Assembly: GCA_012517065.1 (NCBI GenBank)
Contig: JAAYVR010000264.1
Location: forward strand, 1 to 62,290
Length of the DNA: 62,290 nucleotides
From: Verrucomicrobiota bacterium
GTDB taxonomy: Bacteria > Verrucomicrobiota > Verrucomicrobiia > Limisphaerales > J093
Reading direction: 5' to 3'
A program made the position numbers and the translations under genes. Each line of letters begins with the position of its first letter. Within the stretch, counting starts at the first letter, position 1. Shown here in pieces: positions 9,917-18,300 of this stretch. The notes under the pieces were generated by a model. The model ran no database searches and had not been told where the DNA came from. It saw only the letters and a list, made by a program, of their open reading frames with translations.

Positions 9917-11326
9917 ATGGAAAACCTGTTAAACCATGTTTTGATTGGCATTGCGGTGCTGTTCATGTTCAGCGCCTCGATATTCGTGCATGAATTCGGG
10001 CATTTTCTTGTTGCGCGCTGGCGCCGCATGAAGATCGAGGAGTTCGCAATTGGTTGCGGGCCCAAGATTTTCAGTCGCACACGAAATGGCATACTGTACT
10101 CCCTGCGGGTGTCGCCGATACCGATCGGCGGGTTCGTCAAACTTCCGCAGATGGTGACGTCGGAAGCAGTCGAGGGGAAGAGCGAACCGGTCCCTCCTGC
10201 GCCGCCGTTGTCGAAGATAGTTGTGGCTTTCGCCGGGCCACTGATGAACGCGATATTCGCCTTCGCCATCGCGACTGTGATCTACTTTGTCGGTTTGCCC
10301 GTGCTTGTGAACCCTTCGGTAATCGGGCACGTCGATCCAGAGTCGCCTGAGGGCAAGATGGGCATTCGCCAGGGAGACAAAATCGTTGCAATCAATGGCA
10401 AGCCGGTCAGTTCATGGGAGGAAGTCAACACAATCACCGCGTTGGCGCCGACGAATGTTTTCCAGGTGACGATTGAACGCGACGGCGCCACAACAAATTA
10501 CGTTCTCACCGCACGCGCGCATGAAAGCGTCGGCCTGAAGTGGCTGAACCTCGACCCATACCAGCGACCGGTGGTCGGCGCGGTCGAACCCGGCATGCCA
10601 GCCGAGCAAGCCGGACTTAAGAAGGGCGATCATTTCTTGTCTTTTGACGGCGTGCCAGTGATAAGCCAGGAACACTTGATCGAATTGGTCAAGAAAAGCG
10701 AAGGCAAACTGAGCGAAGTCGTTGTCGAACGCGAAGGTCAAAGGCTGACCCTCCATGTCACTCCCAAGTACGATCCAAAGACGCAGCGGGGACGGATGGG
10801 GATCGTTTTTGCGGGTGGCGTTTACCAAGTTGTGCGACCAGGCCCGCTCCCATGGGAACAGTTCGCATCGGTCTGGAACAAGACGATCGGCGCTTTGGTG
10901 GCCGTCATGCACTCGAGCAAGACCGGGGTCCGTGCGAGCGATTTCAGCGGCCCGGTTGGCATTCTGGCCGCGATGGCCGTGGAAACCAAAACCGATTACA
11001 GGCTGGCTTTGAAGTTCCTTGTCCTTCTTAATGTCAGCCTTGCGTTCCTGAATCTACTGCCGGTCCCAGTGCTTGATGGCGGGCACATTCTGCTGGCGGT
11101 GATCGAAGCATTATGGCGCCGCCCGCTCAACCCGCGAATCGTCGAGTACGCCACAAATGTTTTCGGCATTCTAATAATATCATTTGTCTTGTACGTGACA
11201 TTTTTCGATTTCAGGCGGCTGCCGTTGCTCAAGGCAATGTTCGACCGCGACGTCCACGTGCAGGAGGTCGCCACACCGCCGTCGGGACTCTCAACAAACC
11301 CAGCACCTGCTGAATCTGTCCGGTAA
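9917..11326 (+). CDS. rseP: RseP/MraY-neighbour type site-2 zinc metalloprotease
   Basis: An intramembrane zinc protease of the S2P family (M50), 469 residues. The zinc motif HEFGH (25-29) lies in the first membrane helix, and LDGGH near residue 384 gives the third metal ligand. Two PDZ-like domains separate them (about 125-210 and 215-295), with MGIRQGDKIVAINGKPV and GLKKGDHFLSFDGVPV. Membrane segments occur at the N-terminus, before the PDZ pair and at the C-terminus. In characterised bacteria this enzyme cleaves anti-sigma factors and remnant signal peptides. It stops 5 bp before ispG, so the two are surely co-transcribed. This order (often dxr-rseP-ispG) is common, but dxr is missing here. 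Confidence 0.95.
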   Translation: MENLLNHVLIGIAVLFMFSASIFVHEFGHFLVARWRRMKIEEFAIGCGPKIFSRTRNGILYSLRVSPIPIGGFVKLPQMVTSEAVEGKSEPVPPAPPLSKIVVAFAGPLMNAIFAFAIATVIYFVGLPVLVNPSVIGHVDPESPEGKMGIRQGDKIVAINGKPVSSWEEVNTITALAPTNVFQVTIERDGATTNYVLTARAHESVGLKWLNLDPYQRPVVGAVEPGMPAEQAGLKKGDHFLSFDGVPVISQEHLIELVKKSEGKLSEVVVEREGQRLTLHVTPKYDPKTQRGRMGIVFAGGVYQVVRPGPLPWEQFASVWNKTIGALVAVMHSSKTGVRASDFSGPVGILAAMAVETKTDYRLALKFLVLLNVSLAFLNLLPVPVLDGGHILLAVIEALWRRPLNPRIVEYATNVFGILIISFVLYVTFFDFRRLPLLKAMFDRDVHVQEVATPPSGLSTNPAPAESVR

Positions 11327-11331
11327 ACCAA

Positions 11332-13095
11332 ATGCGCTTCTGCGCCTCTTTGTACAGACACACCCGTAGAAGGACACGCGCCGTTCCGGTGGGCGACCCC
11401 CACCGCGGAGGTGTCATAATCGGCGGCGATCACCCGATCGTGAAGCAATCGATGATCACCGCCGACACAGCCGACACCGCAGCGTGCGCCAAACAAACCC
11501 TCGAACTCGCCGCAGTCGGATGCGAGCTCGTGCGCATTACGGTTCCCACAGTGGGTGACGCAGCCAACCTGCGCGCGATTGCAGAAAGCGTGCGGAAACA
11601 AGGATGCCTTGTCCCGTTGGTCGCTGATGTCCACTTCAAACCCGAAGCAGCTTTCGAGGCAGCGCGCTGGGTCGAAAAAGTCAGGATAAACCCGGGGAAC
11701 TACGCCGATTCAAAGAAGTTCGCTGTCAAATCATACTCCGACGAGCAATACGCAGCCGAGCTGGCGCGAATCGAGCAGAAGTTTGCGCCTCTGGTCGATT
11801 TCTGCCGCCAAAACCACCGCGCAATGCGAATCGGCGTCAACCACGGGTCGCTCAGTGACAGAATCATGAATCGGTACGGCGACACACCAGCGGGCATGGT
11901 CGAAAGCGCGATTGAATTCGCCCAAATAGCGCGTAAACGCGGCTACCACGACATCGTGTTTTCAATGAAGTCCTCGAATCCGAAGGTCACGATTGCGTGC
12001 TGCAGGCTTCTTGTCGCCCGCCTCGAGCAACTGGGCGAGGATTGGGATTACCCTGTACACTTGGGCGTGACCGAGGCCGGCGAAGGTGAAGACGGACGCA
12101 TCAAAAGCGCCATCGGGATCGGATCGTTGCTCTGCGACGGCATTGGCGACACCATCCGTGTTTCGCTCACTGAAGATTCGACGCAGGAGATTCCGGTTTG
12201 CCGGGATTTGCTCGCGCAAATCCCCATGCTGGTGAACACGACCCCTCTCGAGGAGCTGCCGGCCCCTTTCGATCTTTTCTCCTACGAACGCAGGTTGTCA
12301 TCAGAAGTGTCACTTGCACCCGGCGTGGCCTGCGGCAAACAGCAGCCAGTCAGAGTCGTCGTGACCCGAGAGACATGGACAAAGCTCGGGTCCAACCCCG
12401 AACCTTCACCCGGTGTTCGCGCCGAAGCCGTTTATGAGAATCTCAATGTGCGCGAACTGGACCCGCTGCGCGATTTTTCGATTGAGAACGACGCTGAGTT
12501 GGTCACGGTGCGTGACGGTCTTGACATTGCGCCAATAACCGCTTTCAGGCTCTTGGCGGCACGCCTTGCACGCAAAGGCAAACGAAACCCCATCCTCCTC
12601 AAAGACTGCCTCGGCGCTCCAGAACACCCGCTGTCGTCTCAAACAGCTTTGCTTCGGTCGTCTGTTGTGCTCGGGAGCCTTCTGGCCGATGGCATCGGCG
12701 ACGCGATCCTCGTCCGCTGCGAAACCGACCCGGAGAGGTCGCTTCGTCTCGCCTACAACATTTTGCAGGCTGCGGGTTGCCGTTTCACCAAGGCGGATTA
12801 CGTGGCCTGCCCGTCGTGCGGCAGAACCCTGTTTGACCTGCAATCTGTCATCGCCAGGATCAAGGCGCGAACTGCTCACCTCAAAGGCGTGCGCATTGCC
12901 GTCATGGGATGCATTGTCAACGGGCCGGGCGAGATGGCAGACGCCGATTTCGGTTACGTCGGAGGCGCGCCGGGCAAGGTCAACCTATACGTGGGAAAGA
13001 AACCGGTAAAATTCAACATCCCCGAAACCGAAGCCGTGGACAGGCTGGTTGACCTGATAAAAGAACACGGTCGTTGGACCGATCCTTCCGAGTGA
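11332..13095 (+). CDS. ispG: 4-hydroxy-3-methylbut-2-enyl diphosphate synthase, long form
   Basis: The penultimate enzyme of the MEP isoprenoid pathway. It converts ME-cPP to HMBPP using a [4Fe-4S] cluster and reduced ferredoxin or flavodoxin. The protein is 587 residues, far longer than the roughly 370-residue proteobacterial form. It matches the three-domain type of plants, Chlamydiae and Bacteroidetes, with an extra middle domain between the TIM barrel and the iron-sulfur domain. The TIM barrel contains QSMITADTADT and LVADVHFKPEAAFEAA. The cluster ligands are C493 and C496 in ACPSCGRT and C527 in MGCIVNGPGEM, followed by the conserved glutamate. The start codon follows rseP by five bases without a clear ribosome-binding site. 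Confidence 0.96.
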   Translation: MRFCASLYRHTRRRTRAVPVGDPHRGGVIIGGDHPIVKQSMITADTADTAACAKQTLELAAVGCELVRITVPTVGDAANLRAIAESVRKQGCLVPLVADVHFKPEAAFEAARWVEKVRINPGNYADSKKFAVKSYSDEQYAAELARIEQKFAPLVDFCRQNHRAMRIGVNHGSLSDRIMNRYGDTPAGMVESAIEFAQIARKRGYHDIVFSMKSSNPKVTIACCRLLVARLEQLGEDWDYPVHLGVTEAGEGEDGRIKSAIGIGSLLCDGIGDTIRVSLTEDSTQEIPVCRDLLAQIPMLVNTTPLEELPAPFDLFSYERRLSSEVSLAPGVACGKQQPVRVVVTRETWTKLGSNPEPSPGVRAEAVYENLNVRELDPLRDFSIENDAELVTVRDGLDIAPITAFRLLAARLARKGKRNPILLKDCLGAPEHPLSSQTALLRSSVVLGSLLADGIGDAILVRCETDPERSLRLAYNILQAAGCRFTKADYVACPSCGRTLFDLQSVIARIKARTAHLKGVRIAVMGCIVNGPGEMADADFGYVGGAPGKVNLYVGKKPVKFNIPETEAVDRLVDLIKEHGRWTDPSE

Positions 13096-13122
13096 AACCG
13101 CAAATCGCCAACAACGCGCGTT

Positions 13123-13875
13123 TCACTCTCGTGCTACGCCACACGTGGGACAGGATGTGTCCCGGCGCGTCTTGAGTTCCCGAAACTGCATTCGCAGCGC
13201 ATCGAGAATCAGCAGGCGGCCAATCAACGGATCGCCAAATCCGGCGATGACTTTCATTGCTTCAGTTGCCTGGATGTTCCCGATTATGCCCGGCACTGTG
13301 GAAAGCACGCCGAATGGAGCGCCGCTATGGGCACCACCGCCGCACGGGGGTTCCGGGTACATGCACCTGTAGCACGGCCCGCCCATGTGCGGCGCCAACA
13401 CCGATGCCTGCCCCTCAAACTGGAATACCGCGCCGTAAACGTTTGTCTTCCGGAGACGCACGCACGCCTCGTTAACCACATAGCGTGTTTGCATGTTATC
13501 CGAACAGTCCACAACCAAATCGTACCCGCCGACGATATCCAGAACGTTTTCCCTGTCCAACCGGACCAAATGACACACAACCTCAACTTCCGGATTAAGT
13601 CGCCGCAACGTGTCGCGTGCGGATTCGGCCTTCAACCGGCCGATGTCGGGCGTGCCATGTAGCAATTGCCGCGGCAGATTGGTCAAATCAACCCGATCGT
13701 CATCAACCACGCCAAGCACGCCAACACCAGCAGCCGCCAAATGCATCGCAACTGCCGATCCCAGCCCACCCGCGCCCACGCACAGAACACGCGAACGCCG
13801 AATACGGTTCTGGCCCTCAACACCAATCCCGGGCAGAATAACATGCCGCTCATAACGCCGCAGTTCTTCGTTCAT
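13123..13875 (-). CDS. MoeB/ThiF/HesA-family E1-like adenylyltransferase
   Basis: An ATP-dependent enzyme that adenylates the C-terminal glycine of a ubiquitin-like sulfur carrier (MoaD or ThiS type) for molybdopterin or thiamine synthesis. The 250-residue protein starts MNEELRRYERH at ATG 13875. The upstream frame to 14001 overlaps the next gene and is not conserved-looking. The Rossmann motif GAGGLGS (34-40), DDDRVDLTNLPRQ, and the zinc ligands CYRC and CPTC are all visible. There is no rhodanese domain. The downstream end of its neighbour, a putative molybdenum carrier gene, lies 70 bp upstream on the same strand, which favours a molybdenum-cofactor role over thiamine. No MoaD or ThiS gene is nearby. 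Confidence 0.88.
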   Translation of the reverse strand: MNEELRRYERHVILPGIGVEGQNRIRRSRVLCVGAGGLGSAVAMHLAAAGVGVLGVVDDDRVDLTNLPRQLLHGTPDIGRLKAESARDTLRRLNPEVEVVCHLVRLDRENVLDIVGGYDLVVDCSDNMQTRYVVNEACVRLRKTNVYGAVFQFEGQASVLAPHMGGPCYRCMYPEPPCGGGAHSGAPFGVLSTVPGIIGNIQATEAMKVIAGFGDPLIGRLLILDALRMQFRELKTRRDTSCPTCGVARE

Positions 13876-13945
13876 TGCTAAATCCAGCTCAACGCCTGCG
13901 ATGTGCGTTGCTGCCAGTGAATTGACACCAGCATCTGGTTTCAAT

Positions 13946-14416
13946 TCACCGGCAGCAACAAGTCCATGCTTCTTCCAGTGTCGCCCACACAAAACTGCCA
14001 ACAGCCGGTTCCGCCGAAGCTCTCGGTCCCGCCACGTTCAGAGTTCTGATTCCGTGCTCGCGGATGAAGTCAGCAAGGAGTCTCCCCGGCTGCTTCACAC
14101 CCGAATGCAAGTGCAGAACAGGTTTGTTGTGTCTCATCGCGCATTCCCACGTGTATCTCGATCCGCCCTCCAACAAATCCCGGATCGTGAAAATCACCGT
14201 GCCGTCCGAGTCAACCACGTTTTTCTCCGTTCGCTCCGCGTAATCTTCGCTCTCGGTTTCCTGAAGATGGTACTTGGCCGGGATGACACCGTTCTCAGCC
14301 TTGCGTCCTCTGGGACACCAGCCGCCGTGAGGCAAACCCCGGCTAATCGCCCAGTCAAGGGCAGCAATGTCAGCGCCGGTTTGACCGCCTGACACGATCT
14401 TCAATGGCGCGCTCAT
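13946..14416 (-). CDS. Putative molybdenum carrier family protein
   Basis: A 156-residue protein beginning MSAPLKIVSGGQTGADIAAL, followed by GLPHGGWCPRGRKAENG, VIFTIRDLLEGGSRYT and KPVLHLHSG. This arrangement is typical of the Pfam putative molybdenum-carrier family, a Rossmann-like fold related to LOG/MoCo-binding proteins. The SGGQTGAD loop probably binds a phosphate or nucleotide group. Biochemical roles in the family are poorly known: one plant or algal branch binds molybdenum cofactor, and many bacterial members are uncharacterised. It is the first gene of a likely two-gene unit with the MoeB/ThiF-like enzyme downstream. Confidence 0.8.
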   Translation of the reverse strand: MSAPLKIVSGGQTGADIAALDWAISRGLPHGGWCPRGRKAENGVIPAKYHLQETESEDYAERTEKNVVDSDGTVIFTIRDLLEGGSRYTWECAMRHNKPVLHLHSGVKQPGRLLADFIREHGIRTLNVAGPRASAEPAVGSFVWATLEEAWTCCCR

Positions 14417-14506
14417 GCATCACGCGCGCAGACGGCGCCGCGCCCCGAAATCAACTGTGCCTCGGCCAATCACGCGCATCGCCGGTCAAATCCCGCACTC
14501 CGCCAA

Positions 14507-15520
14507 TCAAGCCATCCATTCCCGCTGCCGATCAAGCTTGCTGTTCAGTATCTCGCGAGCCAGCGCAGCGTCTTCGGCTATTTGAAAGTCAAACATGCCA
14601 ACCAACACAAAATCAGCGCCATTCTCGAAAGCGTATCTGAACCCCGCCCGCGGATGAATCGCTCCCGCCGCAAGAACCTTGTATGCAATCCATGGCCGGC
14701 CGATCTCCGACATCAGATTGATTGTCTCTTGCGGATCGCGGCACCAGTAGTTGTCTATTGCGTAATTGTCGATCACTTCCTTGTCCTGGCCGGGCTGGCG
14801 GGTTGACCAGTAGTTGGTGCTGTGCAGTGTCTTCACATAAAAGTCCGGATTCAGCCCGGCGTCTTCGATGGCCTTGATTGTGCGGTTTTCGTGCCCCGCA
14901 ACGCCTGCAATCAAGCCATGATCTTTGATAATCTTGATCAGCTCCCCAATCTGCCGCAAGTCGCCCTCGCGCGTCCACAGGTCTCCAAGGTTGCCCAACA
15001 GAAAGGCGCCAACGGCACCGACCTCGACGGCGTCCTTGACCGAAGCGCGCAAATCTTCCTTGCTCGGATTAAGCTGCGCGAGGTACTGAATATGCCCGCC
15101 CCGTTCCTTGTACTTGCGGTACACGTCGATCGAATGCGGGTCGCCCGGGTACGCCACCATCGTGTTGATGCCCTCGCGCTCGCAACGCGACCACGTCTCC
15201 ATGATCTTTTCGTCAGTGAAATAGTGCTTCAGCAAAGTTGAGACGTAGATCAAATCTCTGCTGTGAGCGTACCCGCCAATAAGGTTGCCGCCGCAGATCA
15301 AGCGGCTGATCCGCACCTTCCCGATCTTTCCTGCGGGCATCGCATTGCCTGAAGCAACCGAAGCAGCGGGCTCAGACGTCGCGCCAGCACCGGCACGCGC
15401 CAGAATCAAAGCCCGTTCTTCCAGACTCAATGCTGCAGGAACGGCCGCTGTTGCAACAAGCGATTTCCGGATAAAACTGCGCCGTGGCAATCGAGCTTTC
15501 ATCGCCACAAACGCTGCCAT
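14507..15520 (-). CDS. Tat-exported TIM-barrel protein, aldo/keto reductase-like
   Basis: A 337-residue protein with a twin-arginine signal: PRRSFIRKSLVATAAVPAAL. ATG 15520 is preferred because AGAGGGG stands about eight bases upstream. ATG 15502 would still keep the Tat motif. After the signal the sequence reads KIGKVRISRLICGGNLIGG, like the start of aldo/keto reductases, followed by alternating strands and helices with VGAVGAFLLGNLGDL, LIAGVAGHENRTIKAIEDAGL and ADFVLVGMFDFQIAED. The usual AKR Asp-Tyr-Lys-His tetrad cannot be placed confidently, so catalysis is uncertain. Similar Tat proteins are common in Verrucomicrobiota and Planctomycetota genomes. The gene stands alone, minus strand. 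Confidence 0.65.
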   Translation of the reverse strand: MAAFVAMKARLPRRSFIRKSLVATAAVPAALSLEERALILARAGAGATSEPAASVASGNAMPAGKIGKVRISRLICGGNLIGGYAHSRDLIYVSTLLKHYFTDEKIMETWSRCEREGINTMVAYPGDPHSIDVYRKYKERGGHIQYLAQLNPSKEDLRASVKDAVEVGAVGAFLLGNLGDLWTREGDLRQIGELIKIIKDHGLIAGVAGHENRTIKAIEDAGLNPDFYVKTLHSTNYWSTRQPGQDKEVIDNYAIDNYWCRDPQETINLMSEIGRPWIAYKVLAAGAIHPRAGFRYAFENGADFVLVGMFDFQIAEDAALAREILNSKLDRQREWMA

Positions 15521-15619
15521 GTCCCCGCCCCTCTTGCAATACGACACTATCGGCGCCAGCCCGGAACTCGGGCGTTCTTAGCCGGACCAACGCGCTGGCA
15601 TAAACGTAGCGATCTTGGG

Positions 15620-15790
15620 AATGCGACATGGGGACAGGCACATAGTCGTTTCGGAAATGCAATATGGGGACAGGCACGTTGTTCCCCAATAGGTGGGCGT
15701 TTGGCCGGCGAGTTTGCGTGATTGAAACGGGCCGTATGATCGGTTATCGAGTCGATGCGGCCTAGGACGCCCACGCTCCAGACGGACCTT
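15620..15790. repeat. Two GGGGACAGGCAC repeats and an inverted copy of the 52.6-kb unit
   Basis: ACATGGGGACAGGCACATAG lies at about 15627 and ATATGGGGACAGGCACGTTG at about 15663. From about 15705 to 15785 the plus strand resembles the reverse complement of the tandem unit at 52597-52871, sharing GCGTGATTGAAACGGG and GATGCGGCCTAGGACG-like blocks. No gene is present between 15521 and 15939. Confidence 0.7.
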
Positions 15791-15939
15791 TCGACCCGCC
15801 AATTGCATCGAGAATTGACTTGACATTTACTGAAATCGCGTTCCAAGCTCGTTACTGTCGTGTTAGAGGCCCAGAGCGGTTGTGCACCCCTGCGCGGCCG
15901 TAGCTGGACAAACTTAAAAACAGCCCAACGCCAGAATCT

Positions 15940-17019
15940 ATGAAAACCTCCGTCAAAACCAGCACGCTATGTTTGCTTGTTGTGGCCATGTCCGGCACGG
16001 CCATGGCAAACATGGCGATTCTCCAAAATGTGCCGGATTGGAATCAGCCAACGCTTGCTGATCCGAATCTGCCTGACCCGGGTCCGGTAAACCAATGGGG
16101 CAATCCGGGGCAGGGATCAACCGCAGCGTGGTGTACGCCAACCGCCTCCGCGGACTTGATTGGGTACTACCGTGACCGCTCCCCGAGCCTGAGCATTGCC
16201 GATGCATCCGCATTTCCCAATACCGGGGCAAGGCCAGTATCCGACTGGCGGGATGATCTTGTTGATACGGCGATTGCGACCCCCGTGCCGGCGCGCACAC
16301 AGCGGGCGGACCTCGGATGGTTTTTGAACACAAACAACGACGGTGACGGAACGCTTCCTTTCCAAGGCGCGATGGCTGGGACGCATTATGGCAACATTCT
16401 CCCCGGACTGGCAAACTACTTTGCCGCTCACAACCTGGTTCCTCAAATCATCAATTACAGCGGAATGCCAGACGGTTTTGGCGGATATCTTTACGACAAC
16501 AGCGGAATTCCCGCCCCGCATACGGTCGCCAATTCGTACTTGCGAATACAGTCCGAGATAAACGCGAATCGTCCCGTTCTGCTACACGTCGCTTATTGGA
16601 ACGTGGTGAACCGACAGCTCTTGGGGAACAACTATGAACAGGCTGTGTGGGGCGACCCTGTTCAATCCGGTCCGGGCGGGACAGTGTATATCACCACCGA
16701 AATCGGTCACACTGTTGTTGTCATTGGCTGGATCGACATCAACGACCCGCTTAATCCATGGCAGGGACAAGTGGATGCCATTATTGTGCACGACAACAGC
16801 GACGGCACGCTTCGAGCAGATAATAAGCCGCTTGCTGGGCTGGTCTTACCGTATGGCGGCGGTGGCGCCGCCCAGGGCCTCAATGTGCCATGGAACATGC
16901 AAACCGAATTGATCGGTGTGCCCGAACCGGCTACCGCTGGAACAGTTGTTGGGATGAGTTTGCTCGCAGGCGCCACTTTGGGTCGTCGGATTTCAAGAGC
17001 AAGAAAGACCCGCAGTTGA
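15940..17019 (+). CDS. PEP-CTERM sorted exoprotein with a papain-like (C39-type) domain
   Basis: A 359-residue secreted protein. Residues 1-23 form a signal peptide. The body carries cysteine-protease-like landmarks in the right order: AAWCTPTASADLIGYY with C65, then IGHTVVVIGW with H257, then VHDNSDGT with D285/N286. This matches the Cys-His-Asn/Asp order of papain-fold C39-like domains, but activity is unproven. The C-terminus is a PEP-CTERM sorting signal: VPEPATAG (327-334), a hydrophobic helix, then a basic tail RRISRARK. Exosortase would process it, and no exosortase gene is in this window. Such proteins are usually tied to exopolysaccharide or envelope biogenesis. The gene is flanked by repeat-rich DNA. 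Confidence 0.75.
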   Translation: MKTSVKTSTLCLLVVAMSGTAMANMAILQNVPDWNQPTLADPNLPDPGPVNQWGNPGQGSTAAWCTPTASADLIGYYRDRSPSLSIADASAFPNTGARPVSDWRDDLVDTAIATPVPARTQRADLGWFLNTNNDGDGTLPFQGAMAGTHYGNILPGLANYFAAHNLVPQIINYSGMPDGFGGYLYDNSGIPAPHTVANSYLRIQSEINANRPVLLHVAYWNVVNRQLLGNNYEQAVWGDPVQSGPGGTVYITTEIGHTVVVIGWIDINDPLNPWQGQVDAIIVHDNSDGTLRADNKPLAGLVLPYGGGGAAQGLNVPWNMQTELIGVPEPATAGTVVGMSLLAGATLGRRISRARKTRS

Positions 17020-17282
17020 ACTGCGCCGTTCCATTCCTTTGCCATGGAACAAAACGGTGGCGGAGCGACCAGCTTTGGCCAGGCGGGCCACGCACCGATA
17101 ACGGCGATCACCCGTAGCGCATTGGGGTACCACATGCTTGGTCGGTGATCGAAGTGCCAAGGGCGCGGTCCATACCAGCGTGGGGTGAAACCCCACGGTA
17201 ACAGCCATCTCGAGATCACTTTCCACAATCCATGGGCTGAAAGCCCGGACTATCACAACAACGCTTTCACGCCCGCGGCCGT

Positions 17283-17345
17283 TAGAGTCCCGCCTTTAGG
17301 CGGTGTTGGAACGAGTATTCATTGAGCAGTATTACTGTTGAGCGT
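17283..17345. repeat. Repeat family f, copy 1
   Basis: Contains the small hairpin CCGCCTTTAGGCGG and a segment ATTGAGCAGTATTACTG. The same sequence, inverted, occurs at 61960-62035 (ATTACTGCTCGATGAATGC, then CCGCCCAAAGGCGGGACTCT). Confidence 0.75.
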
Positions 17346-17453
17346 TGTAGGTTGTGCGTTGTAAGTTGGGCATTCCCGAATAGGTGACCGAAATGATGAG
17401 CTCATAAAAACATTCAGCGTACAACGTTCAGTTCGCAACGTTCAACCAGCCCG
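17337..17453. repeat. Imperfect long inverted repeat
   Basis: Arms of about 32 bases, beginning GTTGAGCGTTGTAGGTTG and ending CGCAACGTTCAAC, face each other across about 55 bases. Each arm is itself built of GTTGNRCGTTG-like units. No integrase is near. Confidence 0.55.
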
Positions 17454-17479
17454 CGGGTTTGCCGTCCGAATGGCTTTAT

Positions 17480-18300
17480 CAGCCCGAGGCGGCGCAGGAG
17501 CCGGGGCGTTGCCCGTCAGGCGACTTTGGTTCCGGACACGCCCGGCTGGATTGTTCTATTTTGAAGAATCATTCATATTCGCGCTGGTTTTCACGCTACG
17601 AGTTTGCTCAGTTTCTCTATATCTGCTTCTCTGGCAGCCAGTAATGCGGTCACAACAATGGTACGGCCTTTGGGAGTGAGCCATATAAAGTGACAGGCTC
17701 GGAGTTTGGGTTTTGCCCCCTGATTCCGGCATGGTCCGCAGATTGCCCCATCTTCCAATCGGCGGTTGCCGAAGTCTGTGGATAAAGCCCTCGGGCGCCG
17801 ATATGGGGACAGACACATTGTTTTCGGCGTCATGCCGATCTGGTTCCAGGCACGGTGTTTGCGCATCGGTGTCATCCGCGCCATCCGCGGTCAAGAAGCT
17901 CAAACGAGCACAAGATCGAGTCGATCGACCACGGGTGTCACGGATGCCACGGATATCCAAGGCCTGTTATTGTACTGATCCCATCGAGTGTAACTGTGTG
18001 TCTGTTTTCTGAGTTTTGGCGGGGAATGCGATATGGGGACAGACACGTTGTTTGCGCATAGAAACAAAGCGGCAGCAAGCTGTCGCACTCCAAGCGCTTC
18101 GCGCCTACCAACGCCCACAGCATCGGCGGCAGCGCGTTAGAAACAATTGGGATCAGCGCGTTCTTCCTTGGGACCGAGTCGAAGGGGACATTTCGCAGCC
18201 CGGCGTGGCTGAAGGTCCGGGGGGTGCAAGAACCGGGGGGCGTTGCCCGTCAGGCGACTTTGGTTCTGGCTGCGCCGGGCTGCGAAATATGCGGGCTAAA
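17480..18300. repeat. Composite dispersed-repeat array, copy 2
   Basis: The modules are in the same order as in the 4.7-5.7 kb array: a GCGTTGCCCGTCAGGCGAC block (17508), the peptide-tail block (17555-17790), ATATGGGGACAGACAC (17801), the TGGTTCCAGGCAC variant (17838), another GGGGACAGACACGTTG (18029), a hairpin GCGGCAGCAAGCTGTCGC (18069-18086), and the TTTCGCAGCCCGGCGTGG block that ends GAAATATGCGGGCTAA. The last bases coincide with the stop codon of the kinase gene on the other strand. Confidence 0.85.

Noticed and set aside
17337-17453. Integron attC-like GTTG motifs
   Set aside because: No integron integrase or cassette structure; the motif is a simple GTTG-rich repeat.
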